Counted from the stretch's first letter, positions 15,173 to 24,688 are shown. The stretch: 64,000 bases of DNA from an uncultured Dokdonia sp. (GCF_947492815.1 NZ_CANLOB010000004.1:62001-126000), one strand, 5' to 3'. Numbers and translations are program-made. Notes: a model not told the origin generated them from the letters alone.

Positions 15173-15634
15173 ATGAATGATCATTTAATTAAAAATTGTA
15201 AAATAGATTTTTTACTAAGATTTCTTGCTAGCCTATTCCTTGTGAGTTTATTGATATTATTATTCAATAAGATTAAACCTACCGAATGGTATATCTGGTT
15301 ACTATATCTTATTTACCCTGTATACTCAACGTTTAATGAAGAAAAAATCATCCTTGAAGTATTAATGAATGATGAAAATGTGACTATTAAAAGTTATTCA
15401 ATACTAAAAGGTAAGAAGGAAGTCACTATAGCTATCAAAGATATTATTAAAATAGATTTTTTTAATGGATTTTCAATTAAGTACAAAAATACTGTTGGTA
15501 AAACAAAAGACATTTTTAAGATAAATGCAGAACCCTGGAATACCCTTTATACACAGATAAAAACTTTAAAATTAGCACATCAAGATGAGCAACTTCAAAA
15601 AGCTAAAGATTTAACTATAGAAATGACTAAATAA
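15173..15634 (+). CDS. Membrane protein of unknown function
   Basis: 153 residues. Two hydrophobic segments (about 13-32 and 37-52) are followed by a soluble beta-rich domain of roughly 90 residues, a layout similar to bacterial pleckstrin-homology-like membrane proteins. No family is recognised. It starts 23 bases after the second repressor gene and may be co-transcribed with it, which would make it the regulated partner. It ends two bases before the convergent mazG stop. Confidence 0.6.
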   Translation: MNDHLIKNCKIDFLLRFLASLFLVSLLILLFNKIKPTEWYIWLLYLIYPVYSTFNEEKIILEVLMNDENVTIKSYSILKGKKEVTIAIKDIIKIDFFNGFSIKYKNTVGKTKDIFKINAEPWNTLYTQIKTLKLAHQDEQLQKAKDLTIEMTK

Positions 15635-15635
15635 T

Positions 15636-16409
15636 CTATAGCTTCTTTGCTTCTTCCCAGAATACGTCCATTTCGGCAAGTGTCATATCACTTAACTTTT
15701 TATCTAAGGTAGCCGCTTTACTTTCTAAATACTGAAATCGTTTTATGAATTTCTTATTGGTACGTTCTAGAGCACTTTCTGGATCTACTTTTAAGAATCG
15801 CGCATAATTAATCATAGAGAAGAGTACATCGCCGAATTCGGCTTCAATTTTTTCTTGATTGTTGGCATTTATTTCTTCTTGCAACTCCCCTAGTTCTTCT
15901 TGAAGTTTTTCAAAAACTTGTTGTGGTTCTTCCCAATCAAACCCTACCCCAGCCACTTTATCTTGAATGCGACTCGCTTTTACCATCGCAGGTAGACTTT
16001 TAGGAACACCTTCTAACACAGACTTTTTCCCTTCTTTAAGTTTTAATTTTTCCCAGTTGCGTTGTACTTCTTCTTCGTCTGCTACTTCAACATCTCCATA
16101 TATATGTGGATGACGGTCTACCAATTTATCTGAAATACTATGCGCCACATCGGCAATATCAAAATCTTTAGTTTCACTTCCAATTTTAGCATAAAACACG
16201 ATATGTAACAACAAATCTCCGAGCTCTTTCTTAATTTCTTCTAGATCATTATCTAAAATTGCATCACCTAACTCATAGGTTTCTTCTATAGTCAAATGAC
16301 GTAAACTCTGCATGGTTTGCTTCTTATCCCAAGGACATCCTACTCTGAGTTCATCCATTATGGTTAAGAGTCTATCAATGGCGTCTAGTTGTTGTTGTCT
16401 TGTGTTCAT
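15636..16409 (-). CDS. mazG: Nucleoside triphosphate pyrophosphohydrolase MazG
   Basis: 257 residues, standard length with two MazG repeats. The first has CPWDKKQTMQSLRHLTIEET and EELGD-type metal-binding acids (KKELGDLLLH), the second EELGELQEEI and EAEFGDVLFSMINYAR. The enzyme hydrolyses NTPs and dNTPs to monophosphates and pyrophosphate, clearing damaged nucleotides and, in E. coli, lowering ppGpp. It stands alone here, convergent with the preceding membrane protein gene. Confidence 0.95.
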   Translation of the reverse strand: MNTRQQQLDAIDRLLTIMDELRVGCPWDKKQTMQSLRHLTIEETYELGDAILDNDLEEIKKELGDLLLHIVFYAKIGSETKDFDIADVAHSISDKLVDRHPHIYGDVEVADEEEVQRNWEKLKLKEGKKSVLEGVPKSLPAMVKASRIQDKVAGVGFDWEEPQQVFEKLQEELGELQEEINANNQEKIEAEFGDVLFSMINYARFLKVDPESALERTNKKFIKRFQYLESKAATLDKKLSDMTLAEMDVFWEEAKKL

Positions 16410-16420
16410 AGTTATATTTC

Positions 16421-16464
16421 ATTTCCGTACTTCGACTACGCTCAGCATAAACTCCAGCGGAAAT
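16421..16464. repeat. Dispersed inverted repeat
   Basis: ATTTCCG at 16421 and CGGAAAT at 16458-16464 bracket TACTTCGACTACGCTCAGCA, a sequence resembling the insert in the split palindrome at 12782. It lies between mazG and the next gene. Confidence 0.5.
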
Positions 16465-16465
16465 C

Positions 16466-16987
16466 TTATTTTAATTTATAAAAATCCAAATTACTATTTA
16501 CAGAATCAATTACCTCAATTATAGTAGTAGATTTATTAACGAGTTCTATACCATTTAAAATTTCAATTTTAGAATCAGGATCAAAAACTTCTAAATACTC
16601 ATTTTTTCCTATGATTATTTTAGCTTTTATTTCTTCAAGAGAAAATTCTTTTTCTTGCCTTATAGGAAACGAATAGCCAATTTTTAAGTCTTCATTATAA
16701 CGATCATTATCAATTTTATAAATAACTCCGTTTGAATCGACAATGATTGCATTTAGTTGTGAATCATTCGGTGTAAGTCCTCCCCAATGAGAGTAAATAG
16801 ATCTATCTACTAAACCTTCTAACGTATTAAAAACTTCAAACTCCCATGCTATATCATTATCAAAAAGTATAACAGGAAGTCTGAGATCTTCTTGATTTTC
16901 TGCTTTAACAACTTTGGTTAAAGTTTCAGACCACTTCTCTTTTGATAAAGGGTTTCGTTTATTAAATATCCATGACAAGAATTTCAT
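16466..16987 (-). CDS. Protein of unknown function
   Basis: 173 residues, no signal peptide or membrane segment after the first short basic stretch (MKFLSWIFNKRN). The middle contains YSHWGGLTPNDSQLNAIIVDSNGVIYKI, a beta-rich stretch. I do not recognise a family. The gene is 12 bases downstream of the 180-residue unknown gene, so probably belongs to a three-gene leftward transcript with the next two. Confidence 0.6.
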   Translation of the reverse strand: MKFLSWIFNKRNPLSKEKWSETLTKVVKAENQEDLRLPVILFDNDIAWEFEVFNTLEGLVDRSIYSHWGGLTPNDSQLNAIIVDSNGVIYKIDNDRYNEDLKIGYSFPIRQEKEFSLEEIKAKIIIGKNEYLEVFDPDSKIEILNGIELVNKSTTIIEVIDSVNSNLDFYKLK

Positions 16988-16999
16988 TCTTCAATTAAT

Positions 17000-17542
17000 T
17001 TAAAAATCCAACTCGTCTCTAATTATTTTATGTATGTCTTTGCGTTGTTTTTTAATTCTTAACGCTTTTTCTTTTGCGGTGTATTCATTTTTATCAGAAT
17101 GAAACCATAATATATCTTCAGTAAGGCGAGACTCTTTTTTAATCATCACTCCATTATAAGGACATTCTTCATAACCACAATCATGTTTTGAGTAAACACC
17201 AATACTCCGATGTTTGATTTTCTTTTCTGATAAAATCTTCTGCTGATTGGTTCTAATATCTGACCAAATTTTTTGTTCATCAGCAATGGTTAATTCCATT
17301 CCTAATATAGTAAGATCAAAATATGTTTTAGGATCTTTAAGTTGATAAAAATTAAAGGTCTTTTTAAAAGTCATATGTGCATAATCTCGTATTTCTATAC
17401 GATCATCCAGTGTTAGTTTCTCATTTTCGCATATAGATCGGTACATGCCTAAGGTATTGAAGTCTGTATACTTTTTATATTGATTGATGTAGTGAATGTA
17501 TTCACTTTTGGTCAATTGATTAAACTTCTTCCCTATTTTCAT
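17000..17542 (-). CDS. Protein of unknown function with Cys pair
   Basis: 180 mainly helical, highly charged residues. A segment KHDCGYEECPYNGVMI (about 122-137) has two cysteines five residues apart with a histidine, possibly a small metal or redox site. The C-terminus is lysine and arginine rich. The ATG overlaps the stop of the upstream secreted protein gene by four bases (ATGA), indicating translational coupling. No family recognised. Confidence 0.6.
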   Translation of the reverse strand: MKIGKKFNQLTKSEYIHYINQYKKYTDFNTLGMYRSICENEKLTLDDRIEIRDYAHMTFKKTFNFYQLKDPKTYFDLTILGMELTIADEQKIWSDIRTNQQKILSEKKIKHRSIGVYSKHDCGYEECPYNGVMIKKESRLTEDILWFHSDKNEYTAKEKALRIKKQRKDIHKIIRDELDF

Positions 17543-18021
17543 TGGTTTGAATTATTTGCATTAATTACCTTTTTTAGACTTCCAAAAGTTAGATAATAAT
17601 CATTTTCAGCTTTTAAATTATAATCGGCATTATATGAATTTCCATGACATAAAATCACACTGAAATTTGGTGAAGACTCATAGTTTAATTTATATATCTT
17701 TTTTCGAGTGTAATATACCTTTCGACATAGCTCAGCTACAAGTATTGTATCATTCTGGTATATCCCTTCTAAAATTTTCACCTTACTTACAGATGCAAAA
17801 GCCATTGTTCCACAATGAATGGAACTATTACAAGAATCAATAAGTTCTACTTTTAAGTTTGAATTCTTAATATATTTTTCCTTTGCAATATCTTCAGTAA
17901 ATCGTGTGATAAAAGTACTGTCAAGTTCAATGTTTTTTAATTCTTTAGAATTTTGTGCTTTAATTAATGTAGAGGAAAATAATAAAATCACAAAAACAAA
18001 ATACATACACTTTCTTTTCAT
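17539..18021 (-). CDS. Secreted protein of unknown function
   Basis: 160 residues with a clear signal peptide (MYFVFVILLFSSTLIKA, cleavage before QN). The mature part has several cysteines (CNSSIHC, ELC, LCHG) that may pair in the periplasm. No known family. First gene of the three-gene leftward group 18021-16466. Confidence 0.6.
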   Translation of the reverse strand: MKRKCMYFVFVILLFSSTLIKAQNSKELKNIELDSTFITRFTEDIAKEKYIKNSNLKVELIDSCNSSIHCGTMAFASVSKVKILEGIYQNDTILVAELCRKVYYTRKKIYKLNYESSPNFSVILCHGNSYNADYNLKAENDYYLTFGSLKKVINANNSNQ

Positions 18022-18356
18022 AATTAATTTAGATTATTTACTAATTATTTTAAAATATCAGTTCTTGATCCCTAAATTTTCATTCCCCAACCCTAAAGGG
18101 TGTGAAAATTCAAAGTATGCTAATCTTCCTAGAATATATCCACCCTTTAGGGTTGGGGAAAAGATATATTCGGCTGTGAAATACTATCTAATAAGCATTC
18201 TAAAGTGATATCATGAGATCCCGATCTACATCGAGGGATTTGTACTTTCTATCAAACACTTCAATCTACGTGATATGAAAATTTTGAGAATATATATACT
18301 ATATAAATATTGTGTAATTAATAGGGTAAGAAAGCAGTCTTACTTACTATTTTAAA
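18022..18356. other. Intergenic region with dispersed hairpins
   Basis: No reading frame of substance. It contains the 20-bp inverted repeat described separately and a second short one, ATCCCGAT to TCGAGGGAT near 18215-18239. Both belong to repeat types common in flavobacterial intergenic DNA. Confidence 0.55.
18083..18160. repeat. Long hairpin with 20-bp perfect arms
   Basis: TTCCCCAACCCTAAAGGGTG at 18083-18102 and its exact reverse complement at 18141-18160, separated by 38 AT-rich bases. Each arm holds the smaller palindrome CCCTAAAGGG or CCCTTTAGGG. This looks like a non-autonomous hairpin repeat (REP-like), not a terminator. Confidence 0.75.
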
Positions 18357-18731
18357 TTAATGAAAATCAGAATATCTAACTTCTTCATCATAGTCTAAAT
18401 TTGAGTACTTCTTATCGTATTTATCATAAAGGACAATATTTAATCTTTTAAAAATTATATCAATAATATCTTTTTCATTATCAATATTGCAAGACATTTT
18501 AACAATATGTTCTTTTTCATCAGTGCTTTTTTCATTGTCAACACAGATTAGAGATACTATAAAACCTCCTACTCCATAGAGAGAAATGCCTACTGGTTTA
18601 AATCGGTTTTCATCTATATTAAAAACTTTAGCTAAACCTTCCATATCACCACCACCACCAGCTCCTAATCTATCTGAAATATCTGCCGAAGCTGTTCCTG
18701 TAAAATCATTATATTGTACATTTGCTTTCAT
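18357..18731 (-). CDS. Protein of unknown function (possible immunity-type)
   Basis: 124 residues, acidic, no signal peptide. N-terminus MKANVQYNDFTGTASADISD is a strand-rich start I associate with a small orphan family sometimes found near contact-dependent toxins, but the match is from memory and no toxin gene is nearby. Treat the function as unknown. A glycine run (GAGGGGD) at about 24-30 is unusual. Confidence 0.5.
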   Translation of the reverse strand: MKANVQYNDFTGTASADISDRLGAGGGGDMEGLAKVFNIDENRFKPVGISLYGVGGFIVSLICVDNEKSTDEKEHIVKMSCNIDNEKDIIDIIFKRLNIVLYDKYDKKYSNLDYDEEVRYSDFH

Positions 18732-18771
18732 AATTCTATAATTTTAATTTATAATACCACTAAACTAAAAA

Positions 18772-18798
18772 AGCCTTTACAATTAGATTGCAAAGGCT
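18772..18798 (-). terminator. Rho-independent terminator of the DUF5606 gene
   Basis: AGCCTTT...AAAGGCT stem with one mismatch in 12 pairs, followed on the minus strand by a T-rich tract (TTTTTAGTTT). Placed 26 bases after the stop codon. Confidence 0.7.
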
Positions 18799-18823
18799 AG
18801 GTGCTTTTATAAAAAGTTATGCA

Positions 18824-19240
18824 CTATTCTTCCTCGTCTGAAGTCACTTCAGCTTCAGAAAAGTCCATTAGATCATTCTTTTGTAAGATATTGTACCACT
18901 GTACTACTTTCTTAATATCACTAGGATACACACGATCTTCATCATAATCAGGTACTACATTAAAGAAAAACTCTTCAAGCTCATCTTTAGATACCTTATG
19001 ATTTATAGTAGGACCTCCATTTTCTTTAGCTTTGATTTTTTCAAAAACCTCGCGTAATGGAATTTCTTCTGTAAGCGTGTATATTGCGATTTCTGAAAGA
19101 ATACTCACATTATGGCGTAATCCCACAGAAATACGCTTTCCATCTAATAACGACTCTGCTACAAAACCACTGCGTGTCTGTGCTTTTAACTCGTAAATAC
19201 CTGGTTTTCCAGAAATGGATAATATTTTGTCTAATCCCAT
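18824..19240 (-). CDS. DUF5606 family protein
   Basis: 138 residues from the ATG at 19240 (MGLDKILSISGKPGIYEL), the conserved N-terminus; a start at 19270 would add ten residues. The N-terminal half is a beta-rich domain with GKPGIYEL and SVGLRHNVSILSEIAIYT. The family is confined to Bacteroidota, usually next to def and ruvX as here, and has no assigned role. The C-terminus ends in an acidic tail. Confidence 0.85.
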   Translation of the reverse strand: MGLDKILSISGKPGIYELKAQTRSGFVAESLLDGKRISVGLRHNVSILSEIAIYTLTEEIPLREVFEKIKAKENGGPTINHKVSKDELEEFFFNVVPDYDEDRVYPSDIKKVVQWYNILQKNDLMDFSEAEVTSDEEE

Positions 19241-19357
19241 ATAATTTGTAATATCAAAATTGGTCGGCAAATATGCATTGCCCTAATGTAAAATCAAAAT
19301 TTATTGTCAAAGAAAATGACATCTTTGTCATTAATTTAACACTTCATAACTATTCAA

Positions 19358-19948
19358 CTATCTCTTTTTAGAAATACCTGGAAAACGCATACGATAATCA
19401 GCATCACATTTTCCTTTTGAGATATTTGATAATCTTCCTTTTAAGATACGCTTTTTAAGGCTTGATAGTTTATCTGTAAATAAAATACCTTCAATATGAT
19501 CATATTCATGCTGAATCACACGTGCAATAATCCCATCATACGTTTCTGTATATTCCTTAAAGTTCTCGTCTTGGTATTTTATAGTAATCGTAGATTCTCT
19601 AAAAACATCTTCTGTAATACCAGGAATACTTAAACATCCTTCGTTAAAAGGCCATTCTTCTCCTGTACTTTCCAGAATTTCTGCATTGATAAATACCTTT
19701 TTAAAGTCCTTAAATACAGCCTGCTCCTCTTCTGTAAACTCCTTGTCATTTGCAAATGGAGACGTATCTACCAAAAACATTCTAATAGAAAGTCCAATTT
19801 GTGGAGCCGCAAGTCCTAATCCATTGGCGCCATACATCGTTTCAAACATATTATCTATAAGCTCTGAAAGCTTAGGATACTCTTTTGTTATAGCTTTTGC
19901 TTTTTTCTTTAAAACGGGATCTCCGTAGGCTACTATAGGTAAAATCAT
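19358..19948 (-). CDS. def: Peptide deformylase
   Basis: 196 residues with the three diagnostic motifs: GLGLAAPQIG (motif 1, about 43-52), EGCLSIP (motif 2, metal-binding Cys) and HEYDHIEGILF (motif 3, HExxH). It removes the N-formyl group from nascent proteins using Fe2+. Five bases separate it from the ruvX stop, so the two are co-transcribed. Standard length. Confidence 0.96.
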   Translation of the reverse strand: MILPIVAYGDPVLKKKAKAITKEYPKLSELIDNMFETMYGANGLGLAAPQIGLSIRMFLVDTSPFANDKEFTEEEQAVFKDFKKVFINAEILESTGEEWPFNEGCLSIPGITEDVFRESTITIKYQDENFKEYTETYDGIIARVIQHEYDHIEGILFTDKLSSLKKRILKGRLSNISKGKCDADYRMRFPGISKKR

Positions 19949-19952
19949 ATAC

Positions 19953-20363
19953 TTATTTATTATAGAGATAATCTTGTAATATTATGGTAGCACTTATCTG
20001 ATCGACAAGGGCTTTGTTTTGTCTTTTCTTTTTTCCAATACCACTATCAATCATGGTTTGAAATGCCATTTTAGAGGTAAATCGTTCGTCTTGACGAATA
20101 ATTCTTAGATCAGGAAAAGTTTTAAGTACGCTTTCGCGAAAGCGTATAATGTGTGCTTCTACATCTGAAGCTTCATTATTCATCCGTTTAGGCTCTCCAA
20201 TCACCATGGCCTCTACCTGCTCCTTCTGAAAATAATCTTTTAAAAAAGACATTAAATTTTTGGTCTCTACCGTCGTTAAGCCAGAAGCAATCATCTGAAG
20301 TTCATCAGTAATTGCAATTCCTGTACGCTTTGTCCCATAATCTATCGCAATAATGCGTGCCAT
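19953..20363 (-). CDS. ruvX: Holliday junction resolvase-like RuvX/YqgF
   Basis: 136 residues from the ATG at 20363 (MARIIAIDYGTKRTGIAIT), the conserved RNase H-like start; the upstream ATG at 20381 would add six residues. DxG (D8-x-G10) and the later DERFTSKMA segment are typical. The family processes the 5' end of pre-16S rRNA or resolves Holliday junctions. One copy of the dispersed palindrome is embedded in the gene (20127-20146), read as RFRESV. Confidence 0.93.
   Translation of the reverse strand: MARIIAIDYGTKRTGIAITDELQMIASGLTTVETKNLMSFLKDYFQKEQVEAMVIGEPKRMNNEASDVEAHIIRFRESVLKTFPDLRIIRQDERFTSKMAFQTMIDSGIGKKKRQNKALVDQISATIILQDYLYNK
20127..20146. repeat. Palindromic repeat inside ruvX
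   Basis: Exact 20-bp TACGCTTTCGCGAAAGCGTA. It is translated in the ruvX frame as part of IRFRESV, between two core strands of the fold, so it has been accommodated in a loop or helix. Confidence 0.85.
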
Positions 20364-20512
20364 CTCTAAAATTTGGTGCAAAAATAAGCAAAACCTAAGT
20401 ATAAGTAACTAAGCGCTTATACAATTATATAGACTTGTTAAATTATAGAAAATCTCCTCTTGGAAACGATTGTGAAGTTTTATCTTTGATTCTTAAAATT
20501 AAGAACTCCATA

Positions 20513-21553
20513 ATGAAACTTCGTTATTTATCTGTTGTAAGCTTACTGCTACTGTTACTATGCGTAGCTTGTCATCAAACAACGACTGATAAATCACAAC
20601 TAGATCTTAAGGATATCAATCTCATTATTAAATCTGGACCGAAAATAGATAGTGTTAGGATAGCAGATATCCAGTACAAAGAAAGTTATACACTTCCATA
20701 TACCGATACCGTAAAAGTAGATTTTAAACGTAAAATCAATGACTTCTATGAGATCTCTATTTACAATAGAGGACAAAAATTTGGCCAGCGATTTTGGTTT
20801 GATGGAGAAAAACTACTTATAAATGCGGTATTAGATGGCACTAATTTTAATATTGAAAGTATAGATAGTTCATCGTTATATATGGCTTCTATGGCATATT
20901 CAACAAAACTACAGCAACTAAGAGAGTCCTTTGCAGATAGTGCTACCATTGATAAATTCCTTATTTCTGAAATACGCAATACAATTGACACTCCCCTTTC
21001 TCATGTTATCGTAGGAGAATATTTAGAGAGAAATCAAAACCACAGAGAGAAAATTGATCATGTATACCGAATTATGCGTATGCAAACAGACAGTATAAAA
21101 GAGCATTTATTTAATAAGACAGCGCGTATGTTACGTATTCTTGATGTAGAAGCCGTACAATTTGATCAATATGAATTAGGAGACATTAATGATCAAAAAA
21201 CAGAAATAACTTTAGACGCTACTAAGTTGTATTTAGTAGACTTTTGGTTTGTAAGATGTCCGCCTTGTTTAGCAGATCATAAGCGTATTGCAAAAAACTA
21301 TGCTATTTTTGAAGAAAATAATATCGAACTCATAGGAGTATCCAGAGATGATACATTCAACCTTTGGAAAAGATATCTAGATAAACACGACTATCCATGG
21401 GTAAACGTTCGGGAGCAAAAACCAGAAAAACGATTGACCTATGATCTATCTATTTGGGCATACCCAACCTATGCACTTATAGATCATAAAGGAAGTATAC
21501 AAGCTCGGTTTAGGAGTTTTGCTGAATTTGAGAACTATATAAATAAAAAATAA
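20513..21553 (+). CDS. Thioredoxin-fold lipoprotein (TlpA-like)
   Basis: 346 residues from the ATG at 20513. The signal sequence LLLLLLCVAC followed by HQTT is a lipobox, so it is a lipoprotein. A central domain of about 180 residues is of the helical type that precedes thioredoxin domains in Bacteroidota TlpA-like proteins. The C-terminal thioredoxin domain has FWFVRCPPCLADH, giving a CPPC active site. It likely catalyses disulfide exchange in the periplasm. It ends 14 bases before dapD. Confidence 0.85.
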   Translation: MKLRYLSVVSLLLLLLCVACHQTTTDKSQLDLKDINLIIKSGPKIDSVRIADIQYKESYTLPYTDTVKVDFKRKINDFYEISIYNRGQKFGQRFWFDGEKLLINAVLDGTNFNIESIDSSSLYMASMAYSTKLQQLRESFADSATIDKFLISEIRNTIDTPLSHVIVGEYLERNQNHREKIDHVYRIMRMQTDSIKEHLFNKTARMLRILDVEAVQFDQYELGDINDQKTEITLDATKLYLVDFWFVRCPPCLADHKRIAKNYAIFEENNIELIGVSRDDTFNLWKRYLDKHDYPWVNVREQKPEKRLTYDLSIWAYPTYALIDHKGSIQARFRSFAEFENYINKK

Positions 21554-21567
21554 TAAGAAAAATTGAA

Positions 21568-22383
21568 ATGAATCAGTTACAAAATCTAATTGAAAAAGCT
21601 TGGGACGATCGTTCCGAATTACAAAATCCTGTTACCATTAATGCCATACGCGAAGTAGTAGATATGCTTGACCGTGGTACATTACGTGTCGCCGAACCTA
21701 CCGAAAATGGTTGGCAAGTAAATGAATGGATCAAAAAAGCAGTGGTTCTATATTTTCCTATTCAACAAATGGAAACATTAGAAGCAGGGATTTTTGAATA
21801 TCATGATAAGATTCCACTTAAGAGGGATTTCCAAAACAGAGGTATTCGCGTGGTTCCTAATGCCGTAGCACGTCATGGAGCTTACATTTCTAGTGGTGTT
21901 ATTTTAATGCCAAGTTATGTAAATATAGGTGCTTATGTAGATGAAGGAACCATGGTAGATACTTGGGCAACCGTAGGAAGTTGTGCTCAAATAGGTAAAA
22001 ACGTACACTTAAGTGGTGGTGTTGGAATAGGTGGTGTATTAGAACCATTACAAGCATCTCCTGTGATTATAGAAGATGGTGCTTTTATAGGTAGTAGATG
22101 TATTGTAGTAGAAGGTGTTCACATAGAAAAAGAAGCTGTTTTAGGAGCAAATGTAGTATTAACTATGAGTACTAAAATTATAGACGTTACTGGTGATACT
22201 CCTGTTGAAATGAAAGGAAGAGTTCCTGCACGTTCTGTAGTGATTCCTGGTAGTTATACTAAGAAATTTGCTGCTGGCGAGTATAATGTGCCTTGTGCTT
22301 TAATCATAGGAAAACGTAAAGAAAGTACCAATAAAAAAACATCTCTTAATGATGCATTAAGAGAGTATGATGTTGCAGTATAG
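21568..22383 (+). CDS. dapD: Tetrahydrodipicolinate N-succinyltransferase
   Basis: 271 residues, normal length. The N-terminal domain is followed by a left-handed beta helix of hexapeptide repeats (GAYISSGVILMPSYVNIGAYV, IEDGAFIG, EAVLGANVVL). It transfers succinyl from succinyl-CoA to tetrahydrodipicolinate in lysine and diaminopimelate synthesis. The next gene starts nine bases later. Confidence 0.96.
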   Translation: MNQLQNLIEKAWDDRSELQNPVTINAIREVVDMLDRGTLRVAEPTENGWQVNEWIKKAVVLYFPIQQMETLEAGIFEYHDKIPLKRDFQNRGIRVVPNAVARHGAYISSGVILMPSYVNIGAYVDEGTMVDTWATVGSCAQIGKNVHLSGGVGIGGVLEPLQASPVIIEDGAFIGSRCIVVEGVHIEKEAVLGANVVLTMSTKIIDVTGDTPVEMKGRVPARSVVIPGSYTKKFAAGEYNVPCALIIGKRKESTNKKTSLNDALREYDVAV

Positions 22384-22392
22384 ACATTCTAT

Positions 22393-23454
22393 ATGGATCA
22401 AAAAATATTAATTATACAACACAAAATGATAGGCGATGTTTTGACATCGTCTATTCTTTGTGAGGCTATAAAATATAAATATCCAAATGCAATTGTTCAT
22501 TACTTGATTAACGAGCACACCTTACCTGTACTGGAAAACAATCCGTATATAGATCAAAAGGTTGTTTTTACTCCAGAAATGGTAAAAAGCAGGAAAGCAG
22601 CCAAACAATTTCGTTCACAGTTAGCTCCACATGCTTATGATATTGTCATCGATGTGTATTCAAAAATTGGGAGTGCCCGTATTACCAAAGCCACAAAAGC
22701 CAAACAGCGCATTGGCTATAAAAAATGGTACACAAAGACATTCTATACAAATCTATATACGTACCATTACATACCCGAAACTGAAGCGGGACTCGCGATT
22801 GAGAATCGTATGAAATTACTTCAGGCTATTGCTACCGATTTTCCAAAAGCATTAAAGCCTAAATTATATGTTACTGAAGAAGAGATCGCTTTCGCGAAAG
22901 CAAAATTAGCAGGTGTTAAAACATCTTCAGAACAAAAACTATATATGATAGGGATTCTAGGTAGTTCTCAAAACAAAACGTATCCACTCCCCTACCTAGC
23001 CACCCTATTAGATCATATTGTGGCAACTACACAAGCTCAATTACTCTTTAATTATATTCCCAAGCAAATAGATCAGGTAGAAACATTATATCAATTGTGT
23101 TCAGAAAAAACACAACAGCATATTCAAAAGGATATCTACGGAAAAAGTTTACGTGAGTTTATTGCATTAACCACACAGTGTGATGCGTTAATTGGAAATG
23201 AAGGCGGTGCGATTAATATGGCAAAAGCTATTGATATACCTACCTTTGCTATCTTTTCTCCTTGGATACGTAGAGCCGCTTGGGCATTGTATGAAAATGA
23301 CCATAATCATGTCGTTCACTTACAAGATTATGAAGCTGCTCTATATACTTCTAAAAGTTTGAAGGATATTAAGAAGCGACATGAACATTATTATTCGCTA
23401 TTAAAACCTGAAATGATTCTAGAGAAACTAGATGAATTTATAGCTATTACATAG
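22393..23454 (+). CDS. Glycosyltransferase family 9 (heptosyltransferase-like)
   Basis: 353 residues with the ADP-heptose:LPS heptosyltransferase fold: N-terminal IQHKMIGDVLTSS and the C-terminal NEGGAINMAKAIDIPTFAIF donor-binding segment. Such proteins build the lipopolysaccharide core in the cytoplasm. It shares a transcript with dapD (nine-base gap). A copy of the dispersed palindrome lies within the gene, read in the AFAKA frame. Confidence 0.9.
   Translation: MDQKILIIQHKMIGDVLTSSILCEAIKYKYPNAIVHYLINEHTLPVLENNPYIDQKVVFTPEMVKSRKAAKQFRSQLAPHAYDIVIDVYSKIGSARITKATKAKQRIGYKKWYTKTFYTNLYTYHYIPETEAGLAIENRMKLLQAIATDFPKALKPKLYVTEEEIAFAKAKLAGVKTSSEQKLYMIGILGSSQNKTYPLPYLATLLDHIVATTQAQLLFNYIPKQIDQVETLYQLCSEKTQQHIQKDIYGKSLREFIALTTQCDALIGNEGGAINMAKAIDIPTFAIFSPWIRRAAWALYENDHNHVVHLQDYEAALYTSKSLKDIKKRHEHYYSLLKPEMILEKLDEFIAIT
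22887..22902. repeat. Palindromic repeat inside the GT9 gene
   Basis: CGCTTTCGCGAAAGCA, the family core with one end mismatch. It is translated as IAFAKAK in a helical stretch. Confidence 0.8.
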
Positions 23455-23611
23455 TTTTTTTAACATTGTCCAAAAGATGTACTGCTCCGAGGCTTGTCTC
23501 GAAGTAATTTACTCAATTCATTTTTAAAAATTCATAACGTATAATTTTTTATTAATACATGGGTAACATTTTGAGTTATTACGAAACATAGGTTAAACGT
23601 TATAACACATT

Positions 23612-24175
23612 ATGAAAAAAAACCTGATATTATTAATAACAATTCTAGCTTCAAACTTTGTTAAAGCTCAATTTATTAAAGAAAAATCAATCAATGCTCA
23701 AATTGGATATGGCGCTAGTGTTCCATATAACAGTTCAAATGAAACAGTAAATAATGGTTTTTTTGCACAAGGAGAGTTCGTATTTAAAGCTACTTCTTGG
23801 GTAGAATTTAGGCCATACGCAGGGTTAGTAATAACAAGTCCGGATGGAAAAGATTTAAATGGTAACCCGACTGATGAAAAATCGGAAACAAAAGCTTTTT
23901 TAATTGGTGGAAAAGCAAGAGTACGTGCACCAATTCCTTGGGTGGCACCATACATTGAAATTGGAATAGGAACTTCTATTGGAAAATTTGAAACATTAAC
24001 AGTGTTTAATACTATTGAAAAAAGCGGAATTATATTTCACATCCCTTTCTCAATTGGACTAGAGCTTGGAAAAAACAATAATGTTGATATAGGTTTTTCG
24101 TATTACTTGCAACCTTCTGTTGAACAGCTTGTAGGAGCATTTGCAGTTGGAATTACGTTTCCTTTAAATGACTAA
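23612..24175 (+). CDS. Outer membrane beta-barrel protein
   Basis: 187 residues with a signal peptide (LILLITILASNFVKA, then QF). The mature part has alternating hydrophobic residues with Gly-Tyr/Phe pairs and ends in a strand of the porin type (AVGITFPLND). Probably a small eight-stranded barrel. No specific function can be assigned. It has its own leader region and no operon partner. Confidence 0.7.
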   Translation: MKKNLILLITILASNFVKAQFIKEKSINAQIGYGASVPYNSSNETVNNGFFAQGEFVFKATSWVEFRPYAGLVITSPDGKDLNGNPTDEKSETKAFLIGGKARVRAPIPWVAPYIEIGIGTSIGKFETLTVFNTIEKSGIIFHIPFSIGLELGKNNNVDIGFSYYLQPSVEQLVGAFAVGITFPLND

Positions 24176-24223
24176 TAACATTTAAGTACTCTGATCAGTT
24201 TGAATAATAGTAGAATTGTTTTA

Positions 24224-24688
24224 TTAATCGTATAATCCTTTTTTAGGAGTTATTTTAATACCAAAATCATTGTTTTTTTCCTTCAACAAATTATAGAAGG
24301 TTAAGAATCTCACAGTTAGTTGACTACTTCTATTACCCCAAATATTTATTTCATAATCAGTATCTCGATAGGTATAAAAAGAAATATATCCCCCTTTTCT
24401 AATAAAATCAATTATTTCTTCTGAATATTCGGTTTTCCATGAATGATTCTTCTCCAACTCAGAGAATCTTTTATCTAGTATATTTTCTAAAAAATCTAAA
24501 TATTTTTTTTCAGGTTTTACCCATATTTCTTTTCCAGAAAAGAATTGTTCAGATAACTCAGGGAATTCTTTTAAGAATATCATTAAATAATTAGTATCAT
24601 CATCAATATCTAGCGTATCTCTTTGCCTAAACGTTTCGAATTTCAATATATCATACCCACAAATTTTAGAAAGTTTATTGTTAGTCAT
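24224..24688 (-). CDS. Protein of unknown function
   Basis: About 154 residues if translation starts at the MMTNNKLSK pair; a start at 24730 would add 14 basic residues. Charged and mainly helical, with no recognised family. Alone between two intergenic spaces. Confidence 0.5.
   Translation of the reverse strand: MTNNKLSKICGYDILKFETFRQRDTLDIDDDTNYLMIFLKEFPELSEQFFSGKEIWVKPEKKYLDFLENILDKRFSELEKNHSWKTEYSEEIIDFIRKGGYISFYTYRDTDYEINIWGNRSSQLTVRFLTFYNLLKEKNNDFGIKITPKKGLYD

Noticed and set aside
18083..18160. CRISPR-like repeat
   Set aside because: A single inverted pair, not direct repeats with spacers. No CRISPR array was seen in the window.
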